Origin: Albibacterium profundi
GTDB lineage: Bacteria; Bacteroidota; Bacteroidia; Sphingobacteriales; Sphingobacteriaceae
DNA length: 64,000 nucleotides
Assembly: GCF_042159835.1 (NCBI RefSeq)
Contig: NZ_JBBVGT010000002.1
Coordinates: 930,001-994,000 of the forward strand
Direction of reading: 5' to 3'
The notes under the pieces were generated by a model. That model made no database searches, had not been told where the DNA came from, and worked only from the letters and a program-made list of their open reading frames with translations. A program made the translations under genes and the position numbers. Of this stretch, positions 43,015 to 53,290 are shown piece by piece (positions within the stretch are counted from its first letter, which is position 1; each line of letters opens with the position of its first letter).

Positions 43015-44871
43015 CTAATAATATTTTAAACAAAAAATAGTACCATCCATTGAACTCACCAATATCTTATTCTTTCCATACGGCGTGATTGGGTTAACCA
43101 TGGCATTGGATATTTTATATTGCCATTCAACCGCTCCATTATCAGCATTCACTGCGCTTACCAACCCACTGTGACTTGGAACAAATACAAGTCCATTATG
43201 CTCAACAATTGCAGAAGGTGTTAACTCATAAGGAAGATCCAGTTCCGACTCCCAAATAATATCCATATTGTCCGCGCGGGTCGACACACCAAAGAGGTCA
43301 CCATCCATCGTTTTTATATATACTTTCTCTTTGTCCTCCGCTAAGCCGATCGATTCACGAACTCGAATGCTATCCTTCTTCTCCCGCCAAATGACATCAC
43401 CTGTTGTAGCATTCAATGCCGTCATATACCGGTCCGGGGCAACAATGAAAATCCGATTATGAGCTTCAACCGGCACCACCGCGGCCGCTGATAACATCCG
43501 ATTCGTATGGCCATTATCCCATTCCCATTCTTGAATCCCTGTTCTCGCATCCAGAGCGTAAAAATCGTTACCCCAACTTCCAAAATAGAGCCTCCCTTCA
43601 GAAAACAACGGCGTCGACGAGATATAATTTTTTACCCTTTCGAAATCCCACTTCACCCGGCCATCTTTTAGGCTCAATGCCCTAAAATGATTATCAGATC
43701 CTCCTATATAGACCGTTTTATCTATTATTATAGGTGAACCTAATACAGCCTTATCTGTTTCTATGATCCAATTTTCTTGACCAGTTCTTGCGTTTAAACA
43801 ATAGATATTCCCGTCCGACGAACCTACCACTACATAGTCGCCAGAAACAGCCGGGGTCGAGTAAATCTTCCCATTCGTCTGGAACGACCAAAGCTTCCTG
43901 CCATTCTTCAAATCAAGAGCATACACTGCGCCTTTCGTATTCGCTGTAATAACCGAGTTTTTATAAATTACCAGCCCCGTCCCTAAATCGTTATCATCCT
44001 GATATTCCCATTCTACATTTACATTATCATAACGTTCGTTAACGGAAAAGTCTGGTCTAGGCCATTCATTTTTTACCTTGCTAAAACGATGATCCGTCAA
44101 CTTTACCCTCGTCCAAGGCTCCTTAGTTATCACCCCCGGAATCCGAGTTGCATATACCGCTTCATTGTTTTGTATCGTTACAACATTATAGCCTCCGACG
44201 CTATCTTTCGCCCTCAAGTTAGACCGACCCATAACACCCGGAATACCTTCAAAACTCATCACCTTATTATTGTGCCCGTGACCACATAAAGCAAGTTGTA
44301 TATTTCTAGTTTTTAAATGATCAATCACCTCATACCAATTATTCAACCCATCATCCAGAGGATAGTGGTTAATAAAAATCAGCGGCATATCATTGTTCGC
44401 CGCTGCACGGAACACCGAATCCATCCATACCAAATTTTCTCTAGGAACCTGTCCGGGACTCATTCGCATATTAGGCCCTGAATTCGTCCCGATAAACTGA
44501 TAACCATTATATTTAAACTCGAACGTCTCTGATCCGAAAATTTCCCTGAAACTGTTGCCACCGCTTTCAGACCAATTCGCGTCATGATTCCCTGGCACAA
44601 TGTACCAAGGTCGTTCCAAGCTATCTAACATTCGTTTTGCCAAAGTCAACTCCTCATCAGACCCAAACTCTGTAATATCACCCGTTATTAAAACAAACTT
44701 GATTTCCGAATTTTTATTGATATCCTGAATGGTTCTTCTCAAATCTTCTGCAGCTGTATTTCCTCCAATATGCGTGTCGGTTACATGCGCAAACTTGAAA
44801 GGTTGGGCAAGCACTTCTCCGAATAAAAGAAAGCAGCAAAACGTCAAGCTGAGAAGTAATACCCGTTTCAT
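43015..44871 (-). CDS. Calcineurin-like phosphoesterase fused to PQQ beta-propeller
   Basis: The protein has 618 residues. A signal peptide ends near EVLAQ (residue 23). The metallophosphoesterase domain (about 25-250) shows DTH at 32-34, GD at 64-65, GNHD at 94-97, a His near 169 and GHGH at 197-200, so all metal ligands of the family are present. After about residue 285 come repeated blades of the PQQ/YxxD type (GAVYALDLKNGRKLWSF, GNIYCLNARTGQENW, NDFYALDARTGIQEWEW). The propeller may bind a ligand or partner. It lies two bases after the GHL10 gene and 25 bases before the GH9 gene. A periplasmic location follows from the signal peptide. The substrate is unknown. Confidence 0.85.
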   Translation of the reverse strand: MKRVLLLSLTFCCFLLFGEVLAQPFKFAHVTDTHIGGNTAAEDLRRTIQDINKNSEIKFVLITGDITEFGSDEELTLAKRMLDSLERPWYIVPGNHDANWSESGGNSFREIFGSETFEFKYNGYQFIGTNSGPNMRMSPGQVPRENLVWMDSVFRAAANNDMPLIFINHYPLDDGLNNWYEVIDHLKTRNIQLALCGHGHNNKVMSFEGIPGVMGRSNLRAKDSVGGYNVVTIQNNEAVYATRIPGVITKEPWTRVKLTDHRFSKVKNEWPRPDFSVNERYDNVNVEWEYQDDNDLGTGLVIYKNSVITANTKGAVYALDLKNGRKLWSFQTNGKIYSTPAVSGDYVVVGSSDGNIYCLNARTGQENWIIETDKAVLGSPIIIDKTVYIGGSDNHFRALSLKDGRVKWDFERVKNYISSTPLFSEGRLYFGSWGNDFYALDARTGIQEWEWDNGHTNRMLSAAAVVPVEAHNRIFIVAPDRYMTALNATTGDVIWREKKDSIRVRESIGLAEDKEKVYIKTMDGDLFGVSTRADNMDIIWESELDLPYELTPSAIVEHNGLVFVPSHSGLVSAVNADNGAVEWQYKISNAMVNPITPYGKNKILVSSMDGTIFCLKYY

Positions 44872-44873
44872 AT

Positions 44874-46334
44874 TTATTTCTTTTCGATAACTTCAGATGG
44901 TTTACTCTCAACGTGATCACGATTAATGGTCGAAACAGCGTAATGACCATTCGACCCGACATCAATACTTGTGTCTTCAGTTATGGCAAACACTTCGCCT
45001 TCCTCAGAAAGGTCAGAAAAATAGTAAACAACCGACCTTACATCACCTGATGTACTCCATGTCAACTTACTGCCGTCTAATTTAACACCGGTCGCTGGAG
45101 TTGGGGCAGGAAGAACCGAGCGACCCACAAATGGCATCACAGCAGGCTTGTCATAAATAGCAGCTAATCTGTCGGTTACACCCACTCTGTTAAGCATGAT
45201 ATACCGTGCACTATACATCGCATTGCCAATTACCTTCTTGTTACGCCGAGTCAAGTCAAATTGCTTTTCCAATTCGGACGCGGATTGAAAAGCCGCAGGT
45301 GCTGTAGGGTCACCAAACTTATAGTAACCATGGCCAATCATCAAAGCCGCTTTATAGTTATACTGTGACCACCATCCTAAATTCGTTTGAAAGTCATTAT
45401 ACTGATTACCGATCTCCTGGTATAGCTGAGGTATAACAATATCTACCCAACCTTCTTGATTCCACTTGACTACGTCGGCAAACATTGTATTATAATTATA
45501 ATCCCGTCCTGGCGCAGGCGATACAGAAAACACCACTTCTGGCTTTGTACCTACAATCATATTATGAACGGCTTCAATTGCCTTGTCAACATTACTTCTC
45601 CTGAAATCTTCTATTGAATTGTATCCGGCGCCATATTCTTCATAATCGGATTGATCCGAAACCATTTGTCCAGCCGCAGATGGGGCGGGGTAGAAGTAAT
45701 CATCGAAATGAACACCGTCAACCTCATACTTAGATATCAAGTCTTTTACAATAGCAACCAAACGCTCTCTCACCTCTGGAAGCGCCGGATTGTATATTTG
45801 TATTTTTTCATGGCTAACTACCCATTCAGGTTCAATGGAACTATGTAAAGCAGGATAAGAAGTCCCCGTATTTGCGCGTGTCGCTATACGATAAGGATTC
45901 AACCAAGCGTGAAATTCAATACCTCTAGCGTGTGCTTCATCTATCATAAACTTCAACACATCATACCCCGGATCTTGACCACGAACTCCAGTAATCGCAA
46001 CACTCCAAGGCTCGAATGGTGAATCATAAAATGCATCGCCCATCCCTTTCACTTGGAAAAAGATTGCGTTGATATTTAATTCACTAAACCGATCTAGATA
46101 ATCTATATATTGTTGCTTCTGTGACTCAATATTATGATCACTTTGTGGCCAATCCAAACCCCATGCCGTAGTAACCCAAACCGCGCGCATCTCCTTTTTC
46201 GGAAAAACAAGCTCATCTTCAGTTACCGGCGGGTCAGGCTCTATAGGCTCCGGATTAATATCATCCTTTTTACAGGAGGCAAGAAAAATCGAGAACAATA
46301 AAAATGCTATCGAATAAAGTGCAAATCTTTTCAT
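44874..46334 (-). CDS. GHL10 (YngK/DUF187) hydrolase lipoprotein, copy 1
   Basis: The protein has 486 residues. Lipobox: Cys21 (FLASCKKDD). The TIM-barrel GHL10 domain begins at KEMRAVWVTTAWGLDWP and contains AIFFQVKGMGDAFY, the family signature VDGVHFDDYFYPAP, and GWVDIVIPQLYQEIG. A fibronectin-like C-terminal region (about 400-480) follows. Such proteins are predicted glycoside hydrolases, and YngK-type proteins have been linked to cell-wall processing, but the substrate is not certain. It begins after a 95-base gap that contains a hairpin (46370-46411), and the next gene starts two bases after its stop. Confidence 0.88.
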   Translation of the reverse strand: MKRFALYSIAFLLFSIFLASCKKDDINPEPIEPDPPVTEDELVFPKKEMRAVWVTTAWGLDWPQSDHNIESQKQQYIDYLDRFSELNINAIFFQVKGMGDAFYDSPFEPWSVAITGVRGQDPGYDVLKFMIDEAHARGIEFHAWLNPYRIATRANTGTSYPALHSSIEPEWVVSHEKIQIYNPALPEVRERLVAIVKDLISKYEVDGVHFDDYFYPAPSAAGQMVSDQSDYEEYGAGYNSIEDFRRSNVDKAIEAVHNMIVGTKPEVVFSVSPAPGRDYNYNTMFADVVKWNQEGWVDIVIPQLYQEIGNQYNDFQTNLGWWSQYNYKAALMIGHGYYKFGDPTAPAAFQSASELEKQFDLTRRNKKVIGNAMYSARYIMLNRVGVTDRLAAIYDKPAVMPFVGRSVLPAPTPATGVKLDGSKLTWSTSGDVRSVVYYFSDLSEEGEVFAITEDTSIDVGSNGHYAVSTINRDHVESKPSEVIEKK

Positions 46335-46369
46335 GTATACTTTACTATTTCTTTCATCGATATTATTAA

Positions 46370-46411
46370 ATACCGATTGAGTTTGATACGTTCATCTAGC
46401 CCAATCGGTAT
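46370..46411. other. Intercistronic hairpin between DUF4623-like and GHL10 genes
   Basis: A 10-base stem (ATACCGATTG with CAATCGGTAT, 46370-46379 and 46402-46411) lies in a 95-base gap of the minus-strand operon. No U-tract follows, so it may be a processing or stability element rather than a terminator. Confidence 0.45.
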
Positions 46412-46429
46412 ATCACCTATTAACCCCAA

Positions 46430-47878
46430 CTAATCGTCTAGCTCCATTCTCGGGAATTCAATGATTACAAAGCCTGCATCTGTTGATGCTGTGTATAAAA
46501 CGAGAGTTTGGTCATTGCCTTCCTCATCTTTTATAATATTAAAAGCTGTCTGCGTTGAAGGAGCCGAATTATTTGGCCCTAGAAGAGAGTATTCATAAAC
46601 CGGATTACGTTCAGGTAACGCTTCAAAGATATTGAGTGCCTCAACAATATCACCTCCATTCGATATATCGTATACAGATAGAACTACCGGTTCTCCCGCT
46701 GCGCGGGCAGCAGTGGTAGCCATTAAGTAACGTTTACCATTAAAGTTAAACACACGTGGATCTGAACTCCGAATCGGAATTGTTGTACTGCCCATTGTGT
46801 ACGATTTTGTACCACCAGCGTTCACTACACTTATTGGTGAAGAATGTGAAGAGTACAGATAGTTACCTGTATTTCCAACTTGGGTCCAAGTAGCCCAAGC
46901 TTGCGCAGCCGGCGAAATAGCAAATGCTGCCGGACTAGAAATCGTTGTATAACCGGTGACCTGCAATCTCAAGCCTTTGTTACCCGCATTGTCTCCGAAG
47001 AAGATGTAGCCGTTCCCGTTTTCATCTAGGTTAACCGACATATTATCACCATGACGTCCGCCAGAACCTGATACAGTCGACAAATCCAGGTTGGCAATAC
47101 GCTGCGGCGCCGCGCTTGGGTCATCCCAATGGTAAATATTCAAAGGGCTTGCCGCTGTACCGCCTGATAAGTTTGCAATATAGGTATGACCATTTACTTG
47201 CGCACCCATGTTAATTGTATACGTACCGCCGCTAACACCTGTCATATTCAACGGTATTGGGTTAATATCATTGTTTTTCAAATCTGCAACGCTTAATAAA
47301 TGAGGTTGAACTGGTTTATCCTTCCGGGTAACAACCAATACATGTTCACCATCGAAACCTGACCCCCGTGTCACCATCCCCGTAAATTCAGGATAAACCG
47401 GGCTTCCTAAGTCATTGTTGGTATGGTCAATAATATTTGGCTTACTGAAATCCGCACCAAATACAGGAACTCGTAAACGTAAAGTCACCAAATATTCGCG
47501 ATATCTTGGTTCGTTTATCACTTTAATCGTAATTGTTCTTGAATCACTTCCTTCATCAAAAGGAAATGCATATGTATTCTTCTCTAAGGATGCGCCCTCT
47601 GAGGTTACTGCTTCAAATTGAAGTGCAGACACATCGGTTTCTGGATCTACCCGTGGGAACGAAACTGTTTTCTTATTTTCATCGATTACACCTTCTATTA
47701 CTGTCGAGCCATCGGCGCCCGCATTTAAAATCTTGATCGACTTCAATACGACCATCTTTGATGACTCAATGTTCTCCGGAAAGTCTTCGGAGCATGAGTT
47801 GAGCACTACCATGCCTATCAATACAAATAGTAGTCGTCCCCATTTTGGAAAATTATATAATGTTTTCATATCTGTCAA
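46430..47878 (-). CDS. DUF4623/DUF5018-like surface lipoprotein
   Basis: The protein has 482 residues; an ATG three codons in is also possible. Lipobox near Cys29 (VVLNSCSEDF). The N-terminal part has a DUF5018-type beta-domain (STVIEGVIDENKKTVSFP, YREYLVTLRLRVPVFGADF), and the remainder looks like a DUF4623-type repeat-rich beta-structure (GNGYIFFGDNAGNKG). It lies 31 bases after susD and probably acts as the surface binding protein of the pair-2 unit. The family names are from memory and not checked. Confidence 0.65.
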   Translation of the reverse strand: MTDMKTLYNFPKWGRLLFVLIGMVVLNSCSEDFPENIESSKMVVLKSIKILNAGADGSTVIEGVIDENKKTVSFPRVDPETDVSALQFEAVTSEGASLEKNTYAFPFDEGSDSRTITIKVINEPRYREYLVTLRLRVPVFGADFSKPNIIDHTNNDLGSPVYPEFTGMVTRGSGFDGEHVLVVTRKDKPVQPHLLSVADLKNNDINPIPLNMTGVSGGTYTINMGAQVNGHTYIANLSGGTAASPLNIYHWDDPSAAPQRIANLDLSTVSGSGGRHGDNMSVNLDENGNGYIFFGDNAGNKGLRLQVTGYTTISSPAAFAISPAAQAWATWTQVGNTGNYLYSSHSSPISVVNAGGTKSYTMGSTTIPIRSSDPRVFNFNGKRYLMATTAARAAGEPVVLSVYDISNGGDIVEALNIFEALPERNPVYEYSLLGPNNSAPSTQTAFNIIKDEEGNDQTLVLYTASTDAGFVIIEFPRMELDD

Positions 47879-47909
47879 TTTCTAAAAATAATCATTCTAG
47901 CATGTCCGA

Positions 47910-49715
47910 TTAATTCTGCGGCCACCCCTCCGTCTGCTTCAACTCATATCCTCTTGTAGCATATTCATCCATCTCAGATTTACTTATCGGCGCCAGATAT
48001 GGGTTTATATTCGGTTGATTCAGAAACGGCAAGCGCCCTTCGTTACTGGTATGTCTATAAAACCCTTCCATTTCGTCACCGTTACTACCATTATATACCG
48101 TAATTGAACCGTCCAAACCTACTACCGATATTTCACCGATATTTGCAGGCTCCAACTCTGAACTCAACTCTTCAGGGAAGTTCACCCAAGAACCCGATAG
48201 TAAATCGGCATGAGCGTCGGTATCCATGTAATCAAGTTTATGCCAACGCTCCAAATCGGCAATACGAGAAGCCTCGAACGCAAACTCCATTCTGCGTTCC
48301 CTCCTAATTTCCCACAAGAGCGCAGACACTTCAGGATCACGAGCAGGGTCTTGAGGCAATTCACCCAAAACCAGCGGAGCTGTTTTTTCTACACCCCTCT
48401 CTATTGCTTGAGCTGCTAAAGGCCTTTCGCGTATTTTATTGATCGTTTCGTCCAAATCTCCCTGAGTTACCGCAGCGCCACCTACGGTTGCCAATTCTGC
48501 TTTCGCCTCAATTAGGTTGATCAATACTTCTGAATATCTCAATACAGGATAATCTGTAACATTATCGGCACTTAAAAACTCTGGAGGTACCGGACCACCC
48601 GCTGCTACGCTTTCTTCAATATCACGGGGTATGAATTTAGTGATATAAAGAAGTGAACCCCGATTTCTTGACTGTGGTTCAATGTGGTAAGATGCTTCAA
48701 ACCGTGAATCCCTTGTTTTCATTAGGTTCTCAATTTCAAAATTAGACGGATCTTCCACATCAGAATTCTGCCAAACCTCACCATCCTGACAAATGTATGA
48801 TTTGATCAAGTCAGTCGACGGACCGAAAATCAATGATTCTGTTAGGTTCGAATTGGTAGCAATAGCATGTGTAACACCAACTGCGGCATCATAGTGCCTG
48901 TACAACAGTACATCAGGATTACCTTTCAAGTCATTTGAAGCGAATAAACTGCGATAGTCAGTAACAATATCATATCTACCACTGTTTTTCACCATATTCC
49001 CTGCTTCAACAGCTAACTCAAAGAATTTCCTCGCTTGCTCATTATTATTATAGTAATACTTTTGCCAGGTCCCTTCGTGAAGCGCTAATCTCGACACTAT
49101 ACCTGCTACTACGTATCTATTTACAGTCTGGTCCCCATCATTCAACCTCACATTTTCCAATGAAAATTTAAAATCCTCGTACACTGCGTCCATCACTTCA
49201 TTTCTTGGTGTTCTCGGCTTGTATAAATCATCTAAATCGATGTCGCTCACCACATGATCATAATAAGGAACGTCCCCATATTGGAATACCAGTTGAGAGT
49301 ACCGAAATCCTCTAAAAAAACGACCGATTCCCATCCAATGGAGATAAGCCTCTTCTTCCAGCTTATCCGCCATATTATTCTCTACCCGATCAATCATAAG
49401 ATTAATCGACCGAAGCAGAGTATAACTCCAGGCACCTGTATTGGGCACTGCCCGCGTAAAATTACCTTGGCGACCCAGATTGACTGCATCATCGCTAAAA
49501 GTGAAACCCATTAGGGCTGCGCCGCTATAGCCATACCCAGTCCCATATCCCGTGAAGAAGCTCGGATAGTATTTGTTCGCATACATTCGAACATTATCCT
49601 CGGTTTCCCATGCCGTTTCATCGGTAAATGCTGTCAGCGGCGGTCTGTCTAAATACTCCGTACACCCGCCGAGTGCAAGAGTTAAAAATCCGATTATTAT
49701 ATGCTTGATTTTCAT
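47910..49715 (-). CDS. SusD/RagB-family outer-membrane lipoprotein (pair 2)
   Basis: The protein has 601 residues. Lipobox: Cys18 (ALGGCTEYLDRPP). SusD-like helices are seen in AYLHWMGIGRFFRGFRYSQL and the C-terminal WEIRRERRMEFAFEASRIAD signature. It lies 17 bases after susC pair 2 and binds the oligomer that SusC imports. Its context is the operon with namZ and murQ. Confidence 0.95.
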   Translation of the reverse strand: MKIKHIIIGFLTLALGGCTEYLDRPPLTAFTDETAWETEDNVRMYANKYYPSFFTGYGTGYGYSGAALMGFTFSDDAVNLGRQGNFTRAVPNTGAWSYTLLRSINLMIDRVENNMADKLEEEAYLHWMGIGRFFRGFRYSQLVFQYGDVPYYDHVVSDIDLDDLYKPRTPRNEVMDAVYEDFKFSLENVRLNDGDQTVNRYVVAGIVSRLALHEGTWQKYYYNNNEQARKFFELAVEAGNMVKNSGRYDIVTDYRSLFASNDLKGNPDVLLYRHYDAAVGVTHAIATNSNLTESLIFGPSTDLIKSYICQDGEVWQNSDVEDPSNFEIENLMKTRDSRFEASYHIEPQSRNRGSLLYITKFIPRDIEESVAAGGPVPPEFLSADNVTDYPVLRYSEVLINLIEAKAELATVGGAAVTQGDLDETINKIRERPLAAQAIERGVEKTAPLVLGELPQDPARDPEVSALLWEIRRERRMEFAFEASRIADLERWHKLDYMDTDAHADLLSGSWVNFPEELSSELEPANIGEISVVGLDGSITVYNGSNGDEMEGFYRHTSNEGRLPFLNQPNINPYLAPISKSEMDEYATRGYELKQTEGWPQN

Positions 49716-49732
49716 TTTACTATCTTTTAAAA

Positions 49733-52700
49733 TTATAAACCTATTTGAATACCAAACGAAGCCGATTTAAAGGCTGGGTTTGACATACTCGTTCGTCCCA
49801 GATTGTAATTACCATTATTATCTGTTAGCAACGAGTGACCCGAAATTGCCTCCGGATCAATCGGAAGTCCACGTAAATTATCAAAGGTGAACATGTTCTC
49901 CAATGAAACATAAACACGGGCTCGCGACAGTTTTATAGTTCTTAATATATTTTGTGGAAGAGCATATCCGAAAGTAATATTCTTGATTTTCAGATAAGAC
50001 ATATCTAATAGGTAGCGAGTCTGCGGTCTCATTACAAAGCCACTATTAGCTCCTCCTAGGTTCCAAGCCCTAGGATAGAACGCGTCGGTTCTGTCTTCTT
50101 TCCAGAAATCTTCTGCAATCGCCTGCGGCATCGCTCCATCTTTAACATGGTAGCCTGGCGTAGCAAGCTGTCCGTTACCCCAAATTTTTCTTTTTCCTAC
50201 ACCTTGTAGGAATACAGACAAATCAAAACCTTTAAAATCTGCTCCAACACGGAAACCGTATTGATATCGCGGCGTTGAGTTTCCGATCACCACACGATCT
50301 CCCGGGTCACCGAAGGTTCCATTACCTGCATCAATGTATCCATCACCGTTCACATCCACAAACTTCACGTCTCCAGGACTAATTAACATCACCTGGTTAC
50401 CATCTTCAAAGTAAGTTTGATATACTGGGTTATCGCCGGCTAACTGGTTGGTTACTTTAGCACCTCCCTCATAAACAATCGTTACTTGCTGCATATTTCC
50501 ATCTGCATCATATACAAAATCTTCTTTTTGATATAAACGATCTGTAACGAATCCATAAATATCACCATAGCGTTTTCCAGTGGCAAAAGTGCTGCTTATG
50601 AGTCTATTTTCCCATGGCGTGTTCCAATCTGCACTTTTCGTAATCACCGTAGTCGCATCCGAAATGTTTGCATTGAATGTAAGCCGAAGACCATTTTCGA
50701 ATAAGTGGCTGTAATCGGCTGCCAACTCCCAACCTTTGGTTCTCAAGTTACCGTAGTTCCCCTGTGGTGCACTTGCTCCATAAACTGCAGGTAAATCTTC
50801 TCCAGAGATGATCATATTTCGCGTATCGCGTTGAAACCACTCAGCTGTAATGCCCAAACGGTTGTTAAAGAAACGCAAATCCGCACCCAAGTTCAAGTGT
50901 TCAATATCCTGCCAAGTAATGCCCATTGAAACAGGTGCAGGAGTGCCTAACTGAAAAAATTGTTCACCAGAACTACTCAACCAAGAATTCTGTCCAATGC
51001 CCATCGTCGGTAAATAAAGTGAATTAGACACCGATTGGTCACCAATGCTGCCCCAAGACCCTCTAAGCTTCGCAAAGCTTAAAATTGGATTGAGGGACTG
51101 CATAAAATCTTCATTGGTCAATATCCAACCAGCCGAGAACGACGGGTACCATTTCCATTGCAAATGACTAGGGAATTTCGATGTTGCGTCATAACGTAAA
51201 TTTGCTTCTAAGAGATATTTATCCATGAAAGCATAATTAGCACGTCCAAAAAAGCCGACTTGTGATTCCCAGTTTGCTCCACCACCTACCTCTGCTGTAC
51301 CTACCGTAAATGGAAACTGGGGGTTTTCTGGGTTAATTAAATCCGTACGACGTGATGAATGACTATTCCATTTATACGCCACCATATTCGTACCCAACAT
51401 AAATTTAAGTTCGTGATTATCTTGCAAACTCAAGTTATAAGTTGAATACGCATTAAAGGTGTGTTTAGCTGAGTTAAATGAATTTTGATAGAAATATGTA
51501 TCATTCTTCCCTACATATTCAGTTACTGGAAAACGATAGCCGGCCACACCACCGTCCTCAACTCTATTTCCCGCTTCATCAACATACACACGATTTCCTT
51601 CCTCATCATACCATTCCTGTGGTGCATACCAGTGGAAGGCACCGTCCATCCGCGGCATCGAGCTCGTAAACCTATCAAATTCTGCCGTGTATGAGTAATC
51701 GGCGATCAAATTCCAGTTACTTGTAAAGTCGACCGTTGTCCCTAAGTTCAAATTGAGATACCGATCTTGCTGAATCGCATCATTGGCATTCTTCGTATCA
51801 AAATAGGGGTCTCTTATTTCCTCTCCTAATTCTGTAACACCTGTTGGGAACAAACGGCTCCACCTGTACAAGTACAACCAAGGGTCAGCTCCAAAGCCAG
51901 TCGCCGAATTCGCATAGCGTTTAGTACCATCGGTGAACCGTGCACCACCGCGCAGGGTTAAAAAGTCATTCACTGCCGTTGAAGCATTCAGATTGGAAGT
52001 AAATCTCTTAAAATCATCATGATTAGCAGGCTTCATCATTCCTTCCTGACCTAAATATCCAACACTAAAGTTATATTTTGTATCTTCTTTTTTACCGTTC
52101 AGGCTAATATTATGTTTCTGAGAAAAGCCATGATCCTTAATCATTGTTTTCACTGGGTCATAAATCCGTACACCGAATTTATCCACTCCATCATAATACC
52201 AATCTCTCCCATAGACAACCGGATCGTCGTAGTCAACAACGCCGCCGTATAAGGTTTGCCACTCTTTGATCTTTTCAAAACTCTCCCTGCTTACACGCCA
52301 AAAACCGCCCGCTGCACCGCTTGCCTTCATATTTTCATGTGCTTCCAGCGTATACTCCAAACCGTCAATCCCAGCAATGTCGATTTCTTTAAACGGACTT
52401 TGAAACGAAAGATTCGTTGAATATGAAACTTCGTTACCATCTACCTTAGCACCCTTCTTTGTAGTGATCAATACCACCCCGAAAGCTGCTTTAGCACCGT
52501 AAATCGAAGTAGAAGCTGCGTCTTTCAACACACTGATCGATTCAATATCATTGGGATTGATCATTTGGATACTTGGTATCTCAACGTTGTCAACCAAAAT
52601 CAATGGGTTACTCGAACCTGCTATTGAGCCAATCTGACCACGGATTTTCATTACTGGGTCTGAACCCACTTCGCCACTCGGCACCACTATGGAAAGCCCA

Positions 52701-53194
52701 GGTACGGTACCTTGTAGACCTCTACCTACATCCGGAATCGGTCTACTTCCCAATACCTCTTCAACATTTACAGATGAAACCGCTCCTGTTAAGTGCTCCT
52801 TCTTTTGTGTACCGTAACCCACAACAACTACCTGCTCTAAGGAACTGTGTGACATTTCTAATATAACATTCAGCGTCGCCGAGGAGACCTCAACCTCCTT
52901 TGTGCTATAGCCGATACTTGAAAAACGTAAGGTTGAACCAACCGGAGCATCAATACGGTACTGCCCCTCACCATCCGTTACAACCACCGTATTTGTTCCT
53001 ACTACGGTGACAGTAACCCCCGGAACCGGTCCTTGCTCATCAGTCACAGTACCTTGTACCGTGTTCTGCTTCAATCTATTCTCCGAGTAGATTGCAGTTG
53101 TCGATAGGTCTGCTACTGTTCCTGCTTTTGCCCTTGGGACATCTGCAGAAATCATCAAACCTAATGCAACAGAAAAGAGTAAAACTTTGCTCAT
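49733..53194 (-). CDS. SusC/RagA-family TonB-dependent transporter (pair 2)
   Basis: The protein has 1153 residues. A signal peptide (MSKVLLFSVALGLMISADVP) is followed by the carboxypeptidase-D-like domain (QGTVTDEQGPVPGVTVTVVG), the family motif VVVVGYGTQKKEHLTGAVSS, the plug (ILVDNVEIPSIQMINPNDIE) and the barrel. It imports oligomers across the outer membrane with TonB. It starts after a 96-base gap behind namZ that has a hairpin (53243-53262). The likely cargo is a muropeptide or amino-sugar glycan, by context. Confidence 0.96.
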   Translation of the reverse strand: MSKVLLFSVALGLMISADVPRAKAGTVADLSTTAIYSENRLKQNTVQGTVTDEQGPVPGVTVTVVGTNTVVVTDGEGQYRIDAPVGSTLRFSSIGYSTKEVEVSSATLNVILEMSHSSLEQVVVVGYGTQKKEHLTGAVSSVNVEEVLGSRPIPDVGRGLQGTVPGLSIVVPSGEVGSDPVMKIRGQIGSIAGSSNPLILVDNVEIPSIQMINPNDIESISVLKDAASTSIYGAKAAFGVVLITTKKGAKVDGNEVSYSTNLSFQSPFKEIDIAGIDGLEYTLEAHENMKASGAAGGFWRVSRESFEKIKEWQTLYGGVVDYDDPVVYGRDWYYDGVDKFGVRIYDPVKTMIKDHGFSQKHNISLNGKKEDTKYNFSVGYLGQEGMMKPANHDDFKRFTSNLNASTAVNDFLTLRGGARFTDGTKRYANSATGFGADPWLYLYRWSRLFPTGVTELGEEIRDPYFDTKNANDAIQQDRYLNLNLGTTVDFTSNWNLIADYSYTAEFDRFTSSMPRMDGAFHWYAPQEWYDEEGNRVYVDEAGNRVEDGGVAGYRFPVTEYVGKNDTYFYQNSFNSAKHTFNAYSTYNLSLQDNHELKFMLGTNMVAYKWNSHSSRRTDLINPENPQFPFTVGTAEVGGGANWESQVGFFGRANYAFMDKYLLEANLRYDATSKFPSHLQWKWYPSFSAGWILTNEDFMQSLNPILSFAKLRGSWGSIGDQSVSNSLYLPTMGIGQNSWLSSSGEQFFQLGTPAPVSMGITWQDIEHLNLGADLRFFNNRLGITAEWFQRDTRNMIISGEDLPAVYGASAPQGNYGNLRTKGWELAADYSHLFENGLRLTFNANISDATTVITKSADWNTPWENRLISSTFATGKRYGDIYGFVTDRLYQKEDFVYDADGNMQQVTIVYEGGAKVTNQLAGDNPVYQTYFEDGNQVMLISPGDVKFVDVNGDGYIDAGNGTFGDPGDRVVIGNSTPRYQYGFRVGADFKGFDLSVFLQGVGKRKIWGNGQLATPGYHVKDGAMPQAIAEDFWKEDRTDAFYPRAWNLGGANSGFVMRPQTRYLLDMSYLKIKNITFGYALPQNILRTIKLSRARVYVSLENMFTFDNLRGLPIDPEAISGHSLLTDNNGNYNLGRTSMSNPAFKSASFGIQIGL

Positions 53195-53242
53195 TTGTTA
53201 GTTTGTTAAGTAATTTACTGTAATCATCATTTAGTTTAAACC

Positions 53243-53262
53243 GTTGTATCCTGCAATACAAC
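53243..53262. other. Hairpin in the namZ-susC gap
   Basis: GTTGTAT (53243-53249) pairs with ATACAAC (53256-53262) over a six-base loop. It lies between namZ and susC of the operon and could tune the relative expression of the two. Confidence 0.4.
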
Positions 53263-53290
53263 AGGACATACAATTGGTTAGGTTATTTAT

